A program made the translations under genes and the position numbers. This document shows positions 1 to 10,812 of a stretch of DNA of 64,000 nt, one piece after another. Within the stretch, counting starts at the first letter, position 1; each line of letters starts with the position of its first letter. The stretch covers positions 3,522,614 to 3,586,613 of the forward strand of contig CM030932.1 in assembly GCA_018136815.1 (NCBI GenBank), in the 5' to 3' direction. The stretch is from Isochrysis galbana. Taxonomy: Eukaryota > Haptophyta > Isochrysidales > Isochrysidaceae. The notes beneath the pieces were generated by a model. That model saw only the letters and a program-made list of their open reading frames with translations, had not been told where the DNA came from and made no database searches.

Positions 1-1581
1 GCCCAAATATGCGGCAAATATGTAGATGTGTTGATACAAAACTTGTAAACACAAAAGACAAAATACCGATCAATAACCTGGGAGAGGGTCTAGGCCTTCC
101 TGAACGGGAGAGCATCGAGCATCGCGAACCTGTTCCGACAGCTTGGCGTAGACCTCGTGGCTCGTGGAGGAGAAGCCACCCTGGGCAAGGGACTGAAGTG
201 CGCGGCGCTATGTGAGCTAGTCCTGCCAAAATTCGCCCAACCAACTAGTCCTGCCAAATTGCGGCCTGAAAGCGAAAGCGCGCGCCGTAGATATTAAACA
301 TCGATAACAGATAACAGGGTATGTGTATGTGAAAATATTGTTGTAATAGGTAATAGATAACTATGGACATTTGATGGCTCCATTCGATTGATGTCCCATA
401 ATTGACGGAACGACACCTACACTCTCGCACACACTCACAAACACAGTCATATCACATATCACATCGGGCCGCGTTCGGCGGCCGGCTTCGTTTTCTTTGC
501 CCTCTTGCGGTGGTGGGGCGCAAGTCTGACAACCTCTTCAGCTTCTGAGTGGTCGCCATTCTCGTCGTTGTGGTGTGAGCGATCGCGATCGTCGATGCCA
601 TTATTGGTTGATGTGCTAGTCGAGAATGATGATTTGCATGTGCTCCTCGACTGCGACTGCCGTTCATCGTCGAGCATGATCTCATCGATGCCTACCCACT
701 TGCGGCTGTGCTTGTTCCGCGGGCGCGGGCGAGTAGATCTTGATCTCGATGTTTCGGTCGCCGAAAAGGGTGCCGGCGCCGAGGGCGATGAGCGATGACG
801 ACGCCTGAGCCCAAGTGTGTGTGCACGATCTTGTCGCCCACCTTGAATGAAGTCATCGGCGTAGTTAGTCGTCGAGCTCTGAGGGCACCGAGCACCGACC
901 GAGGACTGTCTATAACCGATAGGGCCTGGTAAGACTTTTGCGAAATCGCTCCCCAAATTTCTAGCAAAATTTTTCAAAAATCCCACGGCGAGCCCCCAAA
1001 TTTCCCCAAAGCTTCGAAAAAATTTCTTGTATTTTCAGCATCGCGCGCTGCGCGGGGTGAAATAAAACCACATCAATAGCAATAACATCAATAGCAGCTC
1101 GGTCTGGCGCGCCCTCGCAGGAAATCTCTAGGAGCCAGGACTGAGATCAGCCTTGCTTTGACAGCGCGCCAACGTCCGCCGCCGGAGGCCCGGAGAGCCC
1201 AACTTCGAACCGAGCCCGGGCGCGCTCCGCTGCTTGTTCTCGTGGGCTTTGTGTGATAAGGATTAGATAGCACATAGCACCGCATCACGGTGCGGAGGGC
1301 GCCGTTGCTTGAGGTAATGCTCATGCGTTCCCGGCAACGCACTAATGCGCAAAAGAACAAGCCCCAATCCAAAAGCCCACTCCCGCGTGCGTTTGCACAT
1401 TTAGCCTGTGACACGATGGTCGGTCAACCAGAAGCCAATGAAGTCCACGCCACACATCCTACACGCATGTTGCCACACAGTCCACTCCACCACCGCCATA
1501 GAAATCGCTAAAGACGGCCGCCGATAACGCCGATTAGCAGCCCCAACACCACGGCGCAACCGGCGCACGTCCCAGTGACAC
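1..1581. other. Gene-poor left edge
   Basis: I recognise no confident gene here. The first bases hold AAATATG motifs like the subterminal repeats of the hAT-like element at 22981-23861. A 14-base direct repeat (CTAGTCCTGCCAAA) occurs near 217 and 246. On the minus strand about 459-967, two frames hold a short VGD-IVH-LGSGVV segment (CarD/Tudor-like at best) and a basic/acidic tail, but no single frame carries both. It could be a decayed or spliced gene. Nothing supported lies between 990 and 1581. Confidence 0.3.
360..424 (+). repeat. Dispersed repeat shared with 58313-58378
   Basis: About 65 bases beginning CTATGGACATTTGATGG and ending GAACGACACCTACACTCT match 58313-58378 in the same orientation with only a few differences. 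The second copy directly abuts the right end of the TIR element at 56250-58304. This locus therefore looks like a sequence family into which that element inserted, with this copy unoccupied. Confidence 0.7.
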
Positions 1582-2808
1582 CTACCAGTTGACGACGCGC
1601 CGCCACTCCATTTCCTTTGGTAGGTGCTCCGCAGCACCGGCGCCTGTTGAGCTCATATCGCATGCTCGCCACGAACACGAGGGGTCGACATTGGGAGCGG
1701 TGACGCTGTTGATCAGCCCACGGAAGGGAAGCGACCGGCGCCATTGCATGGTTCCAGTACGGAGGCTAAAGGCGGCCAGCTGAGCCTCCGCCCAGTTGCG
1801 CTCGACGGAAGAGCGCTGCTTAGGCGCGAGACCAAAGTAGGCGACGTGGTCCACAACAGCGAGGCCTTTGGAGAACCAGCCCTTTCCCGCCGCAAAGAGC
1901 GTTTCGGACGTCCCGTTGGGGTGGAGCCGGCCAAGGCCGCCCGAGCTCGACAGCAAGTAGAGGAGGCGGCCACGGTAGAAGCACGGGTTGTGGCAGTTGG
2001 GCCCGCCCAGCGGCAGGCCGCCGCGCTTCTCGCCCGTCGTGAGGTCAACAAGCTCAATGCTCGATGTGCTCGCGAGGTTGTTGTGCATCACCCACACGTG
2101 CCCGAGGGCTACGGCGGCATTGTTGACGTGGGCGGCGTGGGCGCGCACACCCCGGAAGAGCTTGGCGATACCGCGCCGCCCGCCCACGCTGTCGTAGATC
2201 TGGCGCGCGTGCAGCCGGACCTGGCCGGCGCCATACGGCAGCGAAAGGAAGCCGTTGCCCGGCCCGAGCTGAGACGTCATCTCGAGCGAGAGCTGCAGCG
2301 TGCTGCCTGCATCAGAGTCCAGAGCAAAGAGCGTCCTGCTCTCGGGGTCAAAGATCATGTCGTGCAGATACGACGTGGGCAGTGCCCACCAGCCGATAAC
2401 CGAGCGCGCGTTCGGGTTGAGGAGGAGTACTGCATCGCTCAGTCCAGGCAGCCCGCTGCTCTCGTTACGTGGGGCCGCTCCTGCAAACTTGGCGGCGTGC
2501 GCGGCCTTTCGCGGGCGGGAGAGCTTGCCCTGCGATCCCACGAGCAGCGCGCCCGAGCGTGGGCCCACCGCAGACGCCGCATCGACCGGGACCACCCCAT
2601 AGTAGTGGCCCCTCCCTTCGGAGATCCGCCGCCAGCACTGAGTCTGCACATTGTAGGAGAGGAGGGCTGTGTGCGTTGCGAGCACGAGCTCGAGCGAGCC
2701 GACCGGAGCCCCAGCTTCACACCCGTCCGACGCCCACGCCGTAGAGCCCAGCGCGCCGCTGCCGGAGGCGATGGTGCCGCTGAGAGCGCTGCTCGACGCC
2801 GGCGCCAT
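1582..2808 (-). CDS. Beta-propeller-like hypothetical protein
   Basis: Uninterrupted 408-residue minus-strand frame. I place the start at the ATG at 2808; the frame extends four codons further up but only to a TTG. I do not recognise a named family. The sequence has the rhythm of a blade-repeat propeller: repeated short hydrophobic strands ending in aromatic-Gly or Asp-Leu-Thr-Gly-Glu turns, a central H-V-N-N/H-V-W-V-M-H-N-N block, then C-H-N-P plus G-R-L-L-Y-L-L-S and a KGLAVVD segment. The HVN/HN/KGLA pattern resembles uncharacterised propellers of the TIGR03032/DUF4915 type; that resemblance is inference. No signal peptide or membrane segment is seen. The N-terminal 35 residues are Ser/Ala/Gly-rich and probably disordered. 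Upstream on its strand lies a C-rich/T-rich tract with no clear TATA box. Confidence 0.62.
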   Translation of the reverse strand: MAPASSSALSGTIASGSGALGSTAWASDGCEAGAPVGSLELVLATHTALLSYNVQTQCWRRISEGRGHYYGVVPVDAASAVGPRSGALLVGSQGKLSRPRKAAHAAKFAGAAPRNESSGLPGLSDAVLLLNPNARSVIGWWALPTSYLHDMIFDPESRTLFALDSDAGSTLQLSLEMTSQLGPGNGFLSLPYGAGQVRLHARQIYDSVGGRRGIAKLFRGVRAHAAHVNNAAVALGHVWVMHNNLASTSSIELVDLTTGEKRGGLPLGGPNCHNPCFYRGRLLYLLSSSGGLGRLHPNGTSETLFAAGKGWFSKGLAVVDHVAYFGLAPKQRSSVERNWAEAQLAAFSLRTGTMQWRRSLPFRGLINSVTAPNVDPSCSWRACDMSSTGAGAAEHLPKEMEWRRVVNW

Positions 2809-2820
2809 CGCGCGCGCCAA

Positions 2821-4560
2821 CCACAGAGAGAAGAATCGCCCCCCTCCCCCCCTTTTTTTCTATTTCTATTTCTGGACGGCCGGTGACCGGTGACCCCCAC
2901 CTCTGGTTGTCTTTGGCCCCCCGAAACCGATGTGACCTCCAATCAAAAACAAGGTTATTCCCGATGGGCTCACCTCTTCGCGGAATGCAGACGAAATGGG
3001 GAGTAGATGGAGGCCGAGGAAGGGTGGTTGGCCGCCTCTTTTTCTAGCCTCTAGCCTCTAGCCTGGAACCTAGAATGAATTTAAAATTGAATTTAGAATT
3101 TAGTTCGCATGCTGGACTGAGCAGAGGGATCACCGGGTCACCGCGATGGTCGGATCGGCATGACTGGAGCTGGAGCGGCTTTGGCTTTGGTCTTCCAGAA
3201 GAGCTCGCGCCGATCTTGAGGCGGCATCCGCCGGATCCGCCGGCCATTGCGATTGCATGGCTCGGGCCCCAGAGTGAGACCAAAAGCGTGTCGCATTCAT
3301 CCTAGATGATGCGATTTCCAGGCTCTTATTTCCAGGTCCTTCGCCGTGCGGCCACACGGTGAAGCTCAGGTACATCTAGGTTGGTAGGGTTCGTCCCTAG
3401 CGACCTAGAATTCGGGTTCTCGTTTCTTTCCTTCTAGCCTGTTTGTCAGGTCTAGATTCCAGGTTTCCTCCTTTCGGGCAATCTTGACCCAAAGGAGCCA
3501 GGTCGCCTGTTGCTTGCCGTGTGCTTGTCTCAGGCTCTCGGGTTACCTTGTGAAGGCTTGTTTAGCTTCTTGCAAGGCTTGTTGTTTCTTGTTGGGTTCC
3601 GGTTCTTTCTTGGGACCTGCTAACTTTCGTTGTCGTCCAGGCCTGTTCTTCGTAGGTTCTGCTTGGCCTGGTTAGGGTTTCGTTGTCTTCACGCGTTTGG
3701 CGTTCGCGTTGGCGTTCGGAAACTTCCTCTCACATTCCCTAGGTCCGCTACCCTTGGCTCGTAGGTCCTTGCTTCTTTCTTCTCGGTCAAGGTTTTTGGC
3801 GAGCGAGTCGGTTGCTCTACACAGTGTGATATTCTGGTGCCCACTCAGTCCGGACGTGCACCCTGATGTGAGACTTGTCTTCAAACCACGCGCGCTTGCG
3901 CTTGCGCAATAGCGCTTGGTTTAACCCACTGAGAGTGCACGCTCTTTGGGGGGTGAGACAAGGGGTCATCACACCCTTTCGCATGTGTTTGATTGTTTCG
4001 ATTTTTGTCCGGTTGTTCAAGCTTGTTTTGGGCCTGATCACCCCATTACTCGCGTGGACGCTCGACTTAAGTCGGGGGGTGTCGCATCCAGAGTATTTTA
4101 TATACTCTATGCGGATGCGGTGTCTCCATCATGCATGAATCATGCGTTGTGTGGAGAAAATTGAGTGAGTTTTGTTTTCACCAGTGAGTTGCCTCGAAGT
4201 CTCGAAGCTCCGCCGCATTGCACACCGAAATTGTGTTCGTTTGTTCTTACTGATTTCATTGGTTTGTTTGTGCGATGTTGCGTTAGTTTTCGGAGTTTTC
4301 TTGTTGGTGAGTGAGTGATGTGGGGTGGTCACGTGCCTCGTCGCGATGTAGCGCGCTCCCTCCCCCTCTCTCAAGACTTCTCTTCACTCTGTGTCCCTAG
4401 CTTGCCCCATTGAGACTTGCCACGATCAAGCGCGAGCTTGATTCGATACAAACAGCAAACAGGACATTTTATCATGCCAAACACAAGAGACAAGAGACAA
4501 ATTTTCATTTTTGATTTTTGCAACAAACAAAAAACCCCACCCCCCACCCCCCCACTGGCG
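2821..4560. other. No recognisable gene
   Basis: The segment has several short frames in both strands but none with family resemblance. About 3400-3900 is rich in GGTTCT/CTTGC-type words and has no long frame. 4500-4560 is an A/C-rich tract. I see nothing functional to report. Confidence 0.4.
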
Positions 4561-4562
4561 GT

Positions 4563-4700
4563 AGGGCTAGGCAAAAATATGTGAGACATATTCAATTGCG
4601 TATTTGGGTCAACTTTTCCGGATTACGGATTACATATCGTTACATTTTTCGTACATATTTCACATATTTACATTTACGTTTACGGCATATTTGGGCGTAG
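4563..4700 (+). mobile_element. Decayed hAT-like terminus
   Basis: Begins TAGGGCTAGGCAAAAATATG, which matches the 20-base terminal inverted repeat of the element at 22981-23861 at about 16 of 20 positions. It is followed by the same kind of ATATTTGGG/ACATAT subterminal words. A TAGGGGTAGG string recurs at about 4698, but in direct rather than inverted orientation, so no matching right end exists here. Probably a truncated or rearranged non-autonomous copy. Confidence 0.45.
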
Positions 4701-4889
4701 GGGTAGGGAGGGGGTTGCACGGAAGACGGAAGAAGAGGGAGAGGGGCACACGTCGCTCATGCCAGGCAGGCGAGCTGCGCTCCGCGATCCCTCATTCATG
4801 CCCCCGCCCTCCCCCCACCCTCGTCTTCGTCTCCCAATCAGCTTGTGTCTTCTACACGCCCATGCCCTCTCACAAGAAAGGGAAACGTG

Positions 4890-4930
4890 TGCGCAGACGA
4901 TGTCTTGGCGTCGGTCAACTTCATGACTCA
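4890..4930 (+). pseudogene. Fragment copied from a FISHQW-type gene
   Basis: About 36 bases here (GCGCAGACGATGTCTTGGCG onward) repeat 6547-6582 inside the FISHQW/ankyrin gene with one or two differences; in frame they encode an ADDVLASVNF-like segment. Homology stops just before the FISHQW motif. It is either an exon relic of a paralogue or a short duplicated patch. Confidence 0.5.
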
Positions 4931-5680
4931 TGACCGGGCTACCACAAAGTGAACACTGTCAAAACCCCTGAAAATTATCCTCGCGCCGTGTACGTACACG
5001 CGGCGCTCAACCAAGCGGCGAAACCACGAAATGCACCCCACGGCTGCGCCGCGAACACACCCAACTCACGGCGCGCGACAATGAACACCCGTCAACTATA
5101 GACTCACCCCCCCCCTACTAAACAAGTGAACGCGCGTATTATTTTTACCACCTACTTGTAATTCTGGTCACGGCCAAGACACCATGTCACTCTGACTACA
5201 TACTACTACTCTACTACTCTACGTATCCATGGGGAGAGACTAGCTCGCCATCTGGTGGCGCAGGCGCCATATACCAAAGAGCGGAATAAGTACTCCTATC
5301 CATGGGGAGACTACAATAGCCTCAGCAGCGTCCGCACTTCGGTCCGGGCGCTGGTGGAGGCGCGCGCGGGGGGGGGGGATGATTGATAGGAGTACATGGG
5401 AAACGCGGGCGACGGGCGCCGGAGAGGAGCCAGATCTCCTCGAAATCACACCGGGATTTCCCTGCGAGTTCGAAGACAGGCTTCATGTTCCTCGCGCTTC
5501 GACTTCCTCCAGCTCGACGATCCCAGGGCAGTTTATATTCATCTCGTCGTATCTCCGAGACGGTTTCTCAGAAGGTCGAGCGCGGCGCGGCTGAGCTAAC
5601 CGCCCGCAATCTCGGAGTACATGGTTGCAGACGTCTAAGTAGACCAGCCCTCTCACCATCTCTCAGGGCGTCTCTCTCTC
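4931..5680. other. Intergenic; short direct repeat
   Basis: No gene is recognised. TATCCATGGGGAGA occurs at about 5225 and again at about 5298, with GTACTCCTATCC/GGAGTACATGG words nearby. 5360-5380 is a G tract. Confidence 0.35.
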
Positions 5681-5682
5681 CC

Positions 5683-5748
5683 CCCCCCCCCCCTCTCTTC
5701 CCTCTCTCTCTCTCTCTCTCTTCCCTCTCTCTTCTCTCTGATTTCTCT

Positions 5749-5804
<56 letters not shown>

Positions 5805-5830
5805 CCTCCCTCCCTCTCTCCCTCCCCCCC

Positions 5831-5863
<33 letters not shown>

Positions 5864-6000
5864 ACCCTCTCATAGGCGAGGTGCCCCTGCATCGTTGTCT
5901 TACCACCTCGAGAAGAGAGGACGGGGGACCCGTGTTTTCAATAGCTCTGGCTCGATCTAAGACAATGTTTCCGCCTCGGTTCTCCACGGTTCGAAGGGAA

Positions 6001-6044
<44 letters not shown>

Positions 6045-6196
6045 AGGGGGGGAGAAAAGGGAAGGGGCGGGGGGGGAGAGGGAGAGAACGGGGGGGGGAG
6101 AGAGCGGGGGGAGAGAGGGAGGGAGAGAGGGAGAGAGAGGGGGAGAGAGGGGAGGGAGGGAGGGAGAGGGGAGGGAGGGGGAGAGAGGAGAGAGAG
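5683..6196. repeat. CT then GA microsatellite blocks
   Basis: 5683-5865 is a (CT)n/(CCCT)n tract and 6000-6196 a (GA)n/GGGA tract. They are separated by about 135 bp of ordinary sequence and are opposite in purine/pyrimidine strand, so the two blocks could fold on one another. The second block ends at the first ATG of the next gene and would lie in its leader or promoter. Confidence 0.85.
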
Positions 6197-8740
6197 ATGA
6201 CGCACTGGCCTTTCCGCATCTTGGTGGAGCGGCGGCAGAGCGAGGGAGGGCGATGTGAGGGAGAAAAGGACGAGGGGCAGCCACGCCGCCCTTCCTCTTC
6301 TTCCCGTGCCAGCTTCTCCCGCCGTTCTACCTCCTCCTCCCTCGAGGGGGAGGGGGAGGAGGAGGAGGAGGAGGAGGAGGAGCCGCTGGTTGAGAAGGCA
6401 GCTCCCGCTCCGATGGTGAGCTCGCGGTGGGGACAGGAGGGCGAGCCCTTCCCGCTGTACGTGATGCGCATCAAAGATTTCCTCCTTCTCCACCGCCTCC
6501 CAACGCATAATGAGCTGCTCGAGCAAGGGCTACTAATCGCGCTGAGCGCAGACGATGTCTTGGCGTCTGTCAACTTCATCTCGCACCAGTGGTGTGGCGT
6601 GAAGGAGGCGGACCCGAACGGCGACCACTTGAGAACGATGCAGGAGGTCTTTCGGGCTGTCGCAAATGGTGGCGACATCTTCCGCTCCGAGTGCGACCGC
6701 TCGTCCTTCTTGAAGGGCTACAGCAAGACTAACGCGCAGTTCATCACAGACTTCCGCCGGAGCAGCCGTACAGGCTCACGATCAACCTCTCGAAGCACCT
6801 CGCCAGCGGGGACGCCCTGGTCGTCGCCGATTGGTACGCACCGAAAGGTGCCCTTGCCCTCGCCACATGCTCGACATCAGCAGAAGCCTCTTGAGGAGGA
6901 TTCGGAGAAGGCAGCATCAAGTCGACAAGAAGAAGCCTCGCTGTCAAAGAGTAAGGATGCTTTATCGAGCGAACTGCCCTTGCCCTCGCCACTTGGCGCG
7001 CAGCGGAGGGTGCCGCCGGCAGCACGAGATGGCCTTCCTTCTCCACACCAACCCCTTCAAGCCCACTCGAGAAGCACTCACCTTAGCAACCATAGTCGCC
7101 GTCCGTCGCTATCCCGGCTAGCTAGCCGGTCACAACTGCTGTTGCCAAGGGCACGCCGAAGCACCAACGACTCGTCCGAGACTGCTTCTCCCACCTCCTC
7201 TGGACGAGCTAACCGGTACATGATTGATTCGCTCGGGGAGCTCAAAAGCGCCTTCATCTCCTCGGTGGCCGACGGGTATGTATGGATGGACTACATCTCC
7301 ATCCCGCAGACGATTGGATGCACAACCCCGGAGGAGTATCGTGTTGTGTCCGAAGCGCAGCGACGAGCCATCGCGTCGATCCCTGCGTACGTCTCTCGAG
7401 CGAATAACTTCTGGGTGTGTGCGCCAAGCGGAGTCCTACACGAGGATGGCAACGTGTGTGACTATGTGTCTTGGTCGTTGCGCGGCTGGTGTCGGATGGA
7501 GGAGACGTGTCTTGCGCTCGTGAATCATGGCGATGGCCGGCCCCTGCTGGTGACACAGCCTCTCGGCGAACCTCCAGCGGTGCAGGTTTTGGACTCGATG
7601 GATCGCCTGACTGTCCATACCCAACGCCATTCCGCCGTTCTAACCGGTGCCTTTACCTGCTGCCAACGGGGCCATCGGGTGCCCACAACAGATGGCACGA
7701 ATGTTTGTATGCCATGCGACAAGGAGGCGCTACGTCCGCTCCTCACCAACATGTACCAATCAAAACTGGCCGATCTACGCGCGAATTTCGAGACGCACAC
7801 TTACCGTACGCCCTTTTGGGAAGTGATGTGTCCATCGATGTCCAAGATGGGCCCCTTCTTCAAGCACATGCTGCTTCGAATGAATCGGATCGCGCTCTTG
7901 GCGGACTCAGTAAGCTCACCGACTGAGGATTGGTCGCCACACGTTATGGAGGGGATGCCGACTGCTTTCTCAAAGCCGCTCGACGAGTTGTGTGACGAGG
8001 ACATGGAGGACTACTTGAACACCTGGGGCGTAGGCGGCCTCGACATCCAACGAGAAGAGCTGCCGTCGTTGGCGGTTCGGGAAGGGCATTTGACGCTCCT
8101 TCGCTACATAGTCGAGCAGCACATTGCGCCACTGAACCTCGGCCCGAATCGCGTGGGCCTGACACCTCTTCAAGAGGGAGCCCGAACTGGCACGTTGGAA
8201 GTCGTGGAGTATCTGTTTGAAAGATACGGTGCCGATTCCTTGCTCCTCGATCACCGCAGCATGTCGTCGGGCTGCTCTGCATTGAGTGATGCAGCTATGA
8301 GGGGACATGTGGATGTGGTCAAGTGTCTGTTGTTGCATGGAGCAGATGTGAATACACGCCGGACGGATGGCAAGACGCCGTTGCACTGCGCGGCAGAGTT
8401 TGGATATGCCGAAGTCATCGAGGCGCTTCTGGCATCTGGCGCCGATCCTCTACGGATGGATGTGCTGGGGAGGACGGCGCTGCAATTGGCACCCAAGTGG
8501 CATGGCGTTGTCCGTGCACTGCTTATTGCTGCTGAGGGGCGGGCCAAGCTGCTCGTGCCCTTGGGCCATCCCCCGGCCGATATGCCACAACCTGTTCCCT
8601 TTTTTTCGCTCGATGCGGCGCGCAAGTCGATCACATCGCCGGGTGTAAATCGACTAATGCTGACGGACCTCGTGCGATCTAACCGTGCAACGCCCGGCTT
8701 AGGGAAATTGGCAGCATCCTCACACTTAGGCTTATTCTAA
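6197..8740 (+). CDS. FISHQW-domain ankyrin-repeat protein
   Basis: Single 847-residue frame. The ATG at 6197 directly follows a GA microsatellite. A second ATG at 6413 (after an E-rich run, residue 73) may be the true start. Order: acidic low-complexity N-terminus; a domain with FISHQW near residue 127, VWMDYISIPQ near 361, and WSLRGWCRMEE near 426; then about four ankyrin repeats around residues 610-780 with LLLHGADVNTRRTDGKTPLH as the clearest. The FISHQW/DYISIPQ/RGWCR pattern is one I associate with large uncharacterised families in algae and dinoflagellates. Function is unknown, although the pattern resembles HET/TIR-like signalling folds. Residues 190-335 between the two conserved blocks are Ser/Pro/Arg-rich and contain a repeated PLPSPH/PLPSPL block. 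This part may be a retained intron, since no stop interrupts it. A short copy of codons 117-128 lies at 4890-4930. Confidence 0.72.
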   Translation: MTHWPFRILVERRQSEGGRCEGEKDEGQPRRPSSSSRASFSRRSTSSSLEGEGEEEEEEEEEPLVEKAAPAPMVSSRWGQEGEPFPLYVMRIKDFLLLHRLPTHNELLEQGLLIALSADDVLASVNFISHQWCGVKEADPNGDHLRTMQEVFRAVANGGDIFRSECDRSSFLKGYSKTNAQFITDFRRSSRTGSRSTSRSTSPAGTPWSSPIGTHRKVPLPSPHARHQQKPLEEDSEKAASSRQEEASLSKSKDALSSELPLPSPLGAQRRVPPAARDGLPSPHQPLQAHSRSTHLSNHSRRPSLSRLASRSQLLLPRARRSTNDSSETASPTSSGRANRYMIDSLGELKSAFISSVADGYVWMDYISIPQTIGCTTPEEYRVVSEAQRRAIASIPAYVSRANNFWVCAPSGVLHEDGNVCDYVSWSLRGWCRMEETCLALVNHGDGRPLLVTQPLGEPPAVQVLDSMDRLTVHTQRHSAVLTGAFTCCQRGHRVPTTDGTNVCMPCDKEALRPLLTNMYQSKLADLRANFETHTYRTPFWEVMCPSMSKMGPFFKHMLLRMNRIALLADSVSSPTEDWSPHVMEGMPTAFSKPLDELCDEDMEDYLNTWGVGGLDIQREELPSLAVREGHLTLLRYIVEQHIAPLNLGPNRVGLTPLQEGARTGTLEVVEYLFERYGADSLLLDHRSMSSGCSALSDAAMRGHVDVVKCLLLHGADVNTRRTDGKTPLHCAAEFGYAEVIEALLASGADPLRMDVLGRTALQLAPKWHGVVRALLIAAEGRAKLLVPLGHPPADMPQPVPFFSLDAARKSITSPGVNRLMLTDLVRSNRATPGLGKLAASSHLGLF

Positions 8741-9013
8741 CCAGGCTAGCATTCCACTGCCATGGATAGCCTCTCGCGGCACTTGGCACTTGGACGTCGC
8801 TTGACTCAAGATGGCCGTCAACTATGCGCGCAGCAACCGGCAAGCCATGTTGAGTCCTAGCAAAGTAGGGGCGCGTCGAGGCCCATGCTTGATTGCGAAA
8901 GATGGCAAGATGCTAGAGACCATGAGAGAACTCCTAGCCAATTAATGGCAATGGATCCCAAAACCCTGAGATGTCGTGTTCATGTACATACACTACTACT
9001 TAGTTTAGAAAAA
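8741..9013. other. Downstream flank, nothing recognised
   Basis: 3' flank of the FISHQW gene. No clear polyadenylation motif or gene was identified. Confidence 0.4.
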
Positions 9014-9342
9014 AACTAGGTTATAGTTTCAGCGATGGAGCGCGCGCCGACCGCTTCCCACCTCCCAGCCCCCCGCCGCCACGACGCCCCACAGGGGCCG
9101 CCTCAAGCCGCCGGAGCCGAAGCGCTCACAGGCCCCCGCCCCATCTGACACCGACGTCGACATGACCCCCCCTCCTCGCCACCTCAACAGCCACAGAGAT
9201 AGGGAACAGGCAGAGCCCTGTTCCCTGCAGAACGACTGAGCCAGAGTCTAGCCCAACCGTCTGCTCCCTCCGGTCTGCCTCCCCAACAAGGACTCCCCAT
9301 GGTGGGTGGTAGCACTGCTGACTGCTGCCACCACCATGGTGG
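9014..9342 (+). mobile_element. LINE-b 5' end, truncated
   Basis: Begins AACTAGGTTATAGTTTCAGCG followed by ATG (9035) encoding MERAPTASHL. This is the same start seen at 36596-36618 and related to the LINE starts at 32187, 50217 and 29690. Homology with 36618-36705 runs as far as GCCGGAGCCGAAGC. The reading frame (Pro/Arg/Ala-rich ORF1 N-terminus) stops early. The copy ends where a hAT-like terminus begins at 9343, so the remainder was lost or displaced. Confidence 0.65.
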
Positions 9343-9440
9343 TAGGGGTAGGCCAGGATATCCGAGATATCCATCGGGATATTTGGGCGGATATGCTGGA
9401 AATGGATATCTCTGGATAGATGTGGGATATTTGGGCGCTG
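9343..9440 (+). mobile_element. hAT-like terminus remnant
   Basis: Starts TAGGGGTAGGCCAGGATATC, sharing the first 13 bases with the TIR of the 22981-23861 element. GATATTTGGGCG words at about 9387 and 9426 match that element's subterminal repeats. No inverted partner was found within 1 kb to the right. Confidence 0.45.
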
Positions 9441-9849
9441 TGAGCGTGCGGTGCCCAAAAAAAAATCGCATTCGGCGCGTCGCCGCAGAGCCGCTGTACC
9501 CCTGCGGCACTCACGATTGGGAGGTGACAAATCAAGCGAATACGTAATAAACAATGTTGTTACTGTATAGTAATTGCCCATCTCACCACCGAGAGCGCCC
9601 CCCCCCGCTCCTTGCTGCCACCCACCACCATGCACCATGCCACGAGGTGAGCTGCCGCTCTTGCACCTGCCCTGGCGCTAGACGCTAGAGCGCCACCCAC
9701 TCACCTGTGCCTGTGCCCATCTCCTTGCGCAGGTCCACGCCGCTCGCGCCGCTCCGCGCCGCGCAGGAACGCCGACAATTCTGTCGGCGACAACCCTGCG
9801 CGTGTCGCGTGTGAGCGCCGAACGCACGCAGAGCGACTCATCGACCGAG
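9441..9849. other. No recognisable gene
   Basis: No supported coding or RNA feature. A C-rich tract lies near 9600. Confidence 0.35.
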
Positions 9850-10812
9850 CGCGGCGAAGAGACCGTCGAGGAGGCGTCGGGCGCGAGGGCGGTGCATTTC
9901 GGCCAGCTGTCTACGTTTGTCAATGACCTTCAAGAGGCAAACATAGGGGAGGCCACCACCAAATCCCTGCAAACCATCCTCACGACGAAGGGCGATGAGC
10001 TCGAATTGGAATTGGCGCTCGCCATGGACATGGAAATTTTGTGCACCACCACCTACAGGCTTGAGGACGAAGTCGTGCGTTTTGGCCATGGAGAGGATGT
10101 AGGATGTCGCAATAAACCACATCAAAGGGATATGCGCCAACCGTGGTGCCGGAAGGAGACGCCAGCGGTTTCGGCAGGGATTTACCCAGGGTGCACTCAT
10201 GGCATTCCCGCACGTGGGTAACGACGTCGGTCGACAGGCCGGACCAGAAGTAGCGAGCGCGGAGGAGGTGAACCATACGCGACACCCCTGGGTGGCCTAG
10301 GTAGTCGTGGTAGGCGCGTAGGTAGCGTTCTCGGAGCGCCTTGGGAACATAGAGTCGTGGAGAGTCGAGATGGTCGACCCTGTGGAGTAGACCTGAGGGA
10401 GAAGCAATCCACTTAGGATCACTCGTCGCCGAGTCGGAAGTGACTACATCCGAGAGGGTTCGTTGCGCGTAGTCGTCGAGGCGAGTAGCTTCGACGATCT
10501 CCCCTAGCGTAGGCGTGCCCACGGCGAGGTAGTCGGCCGAGATAGAGGCCGTGTCAACGGTGGTCGGTCCTAAACTCCGGGACTCAGCCTGCCTGCGTCG
10601 GGCAGTAAGAGTCCGGGTGACCGTAGCGACCGTGACAACGTCCTGCTTACTTTCGGAATCGGATTCGGACATGTCCGTGTCCGGATAGGTCGAGACAGTC
10701 TGTGGGCGGTCGTCACCGCGAGGCTGCGGTAGCGCGACGATCCTAGAAAGTCCGTCGGCGTCGCAATGGTACTTGCCTGGCTTATGGACCACGTCGAAGC
10801 GGTACGGCTAGA
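9850..10812 (-). pseudogene. Ty3/gypsy retrotransposon remnant (RNase H end-integrase)
   Basis: On the minus strand, reading from 10812 downward, the frame carries the end of RNase H (YRFDVVHKPGKYHCDADGLS; the H-x-PG-x(3)-x-ADGLSR hallmark). A linker of about 100 residues follows. Next is an integrase zinc-binding module with H...H...C..C (YHDYLGHPGVSRM ... CHECTLGKS), and then the first part of the integrase core (FDVVYCDIL, containing the first catalytic Asp region). After about 10080 a frameshift moves the continuation (SMAKTHDFVLKP...) to another frame. The reverse transcriptase is missing to the right of 10812, and no LTR pair was found. The integrase catalyses insertion of the cDNA copy; this copy is dead. 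Confidence 0.82.

Noticed and set aside
1744-2886. 380-codon plus-strand frame opposite the propeller gene
   Set aside because: Arg/Ala-rich antisense shadow; the minus-strand frame has protein-like strand/turn periodicity and this one does not.
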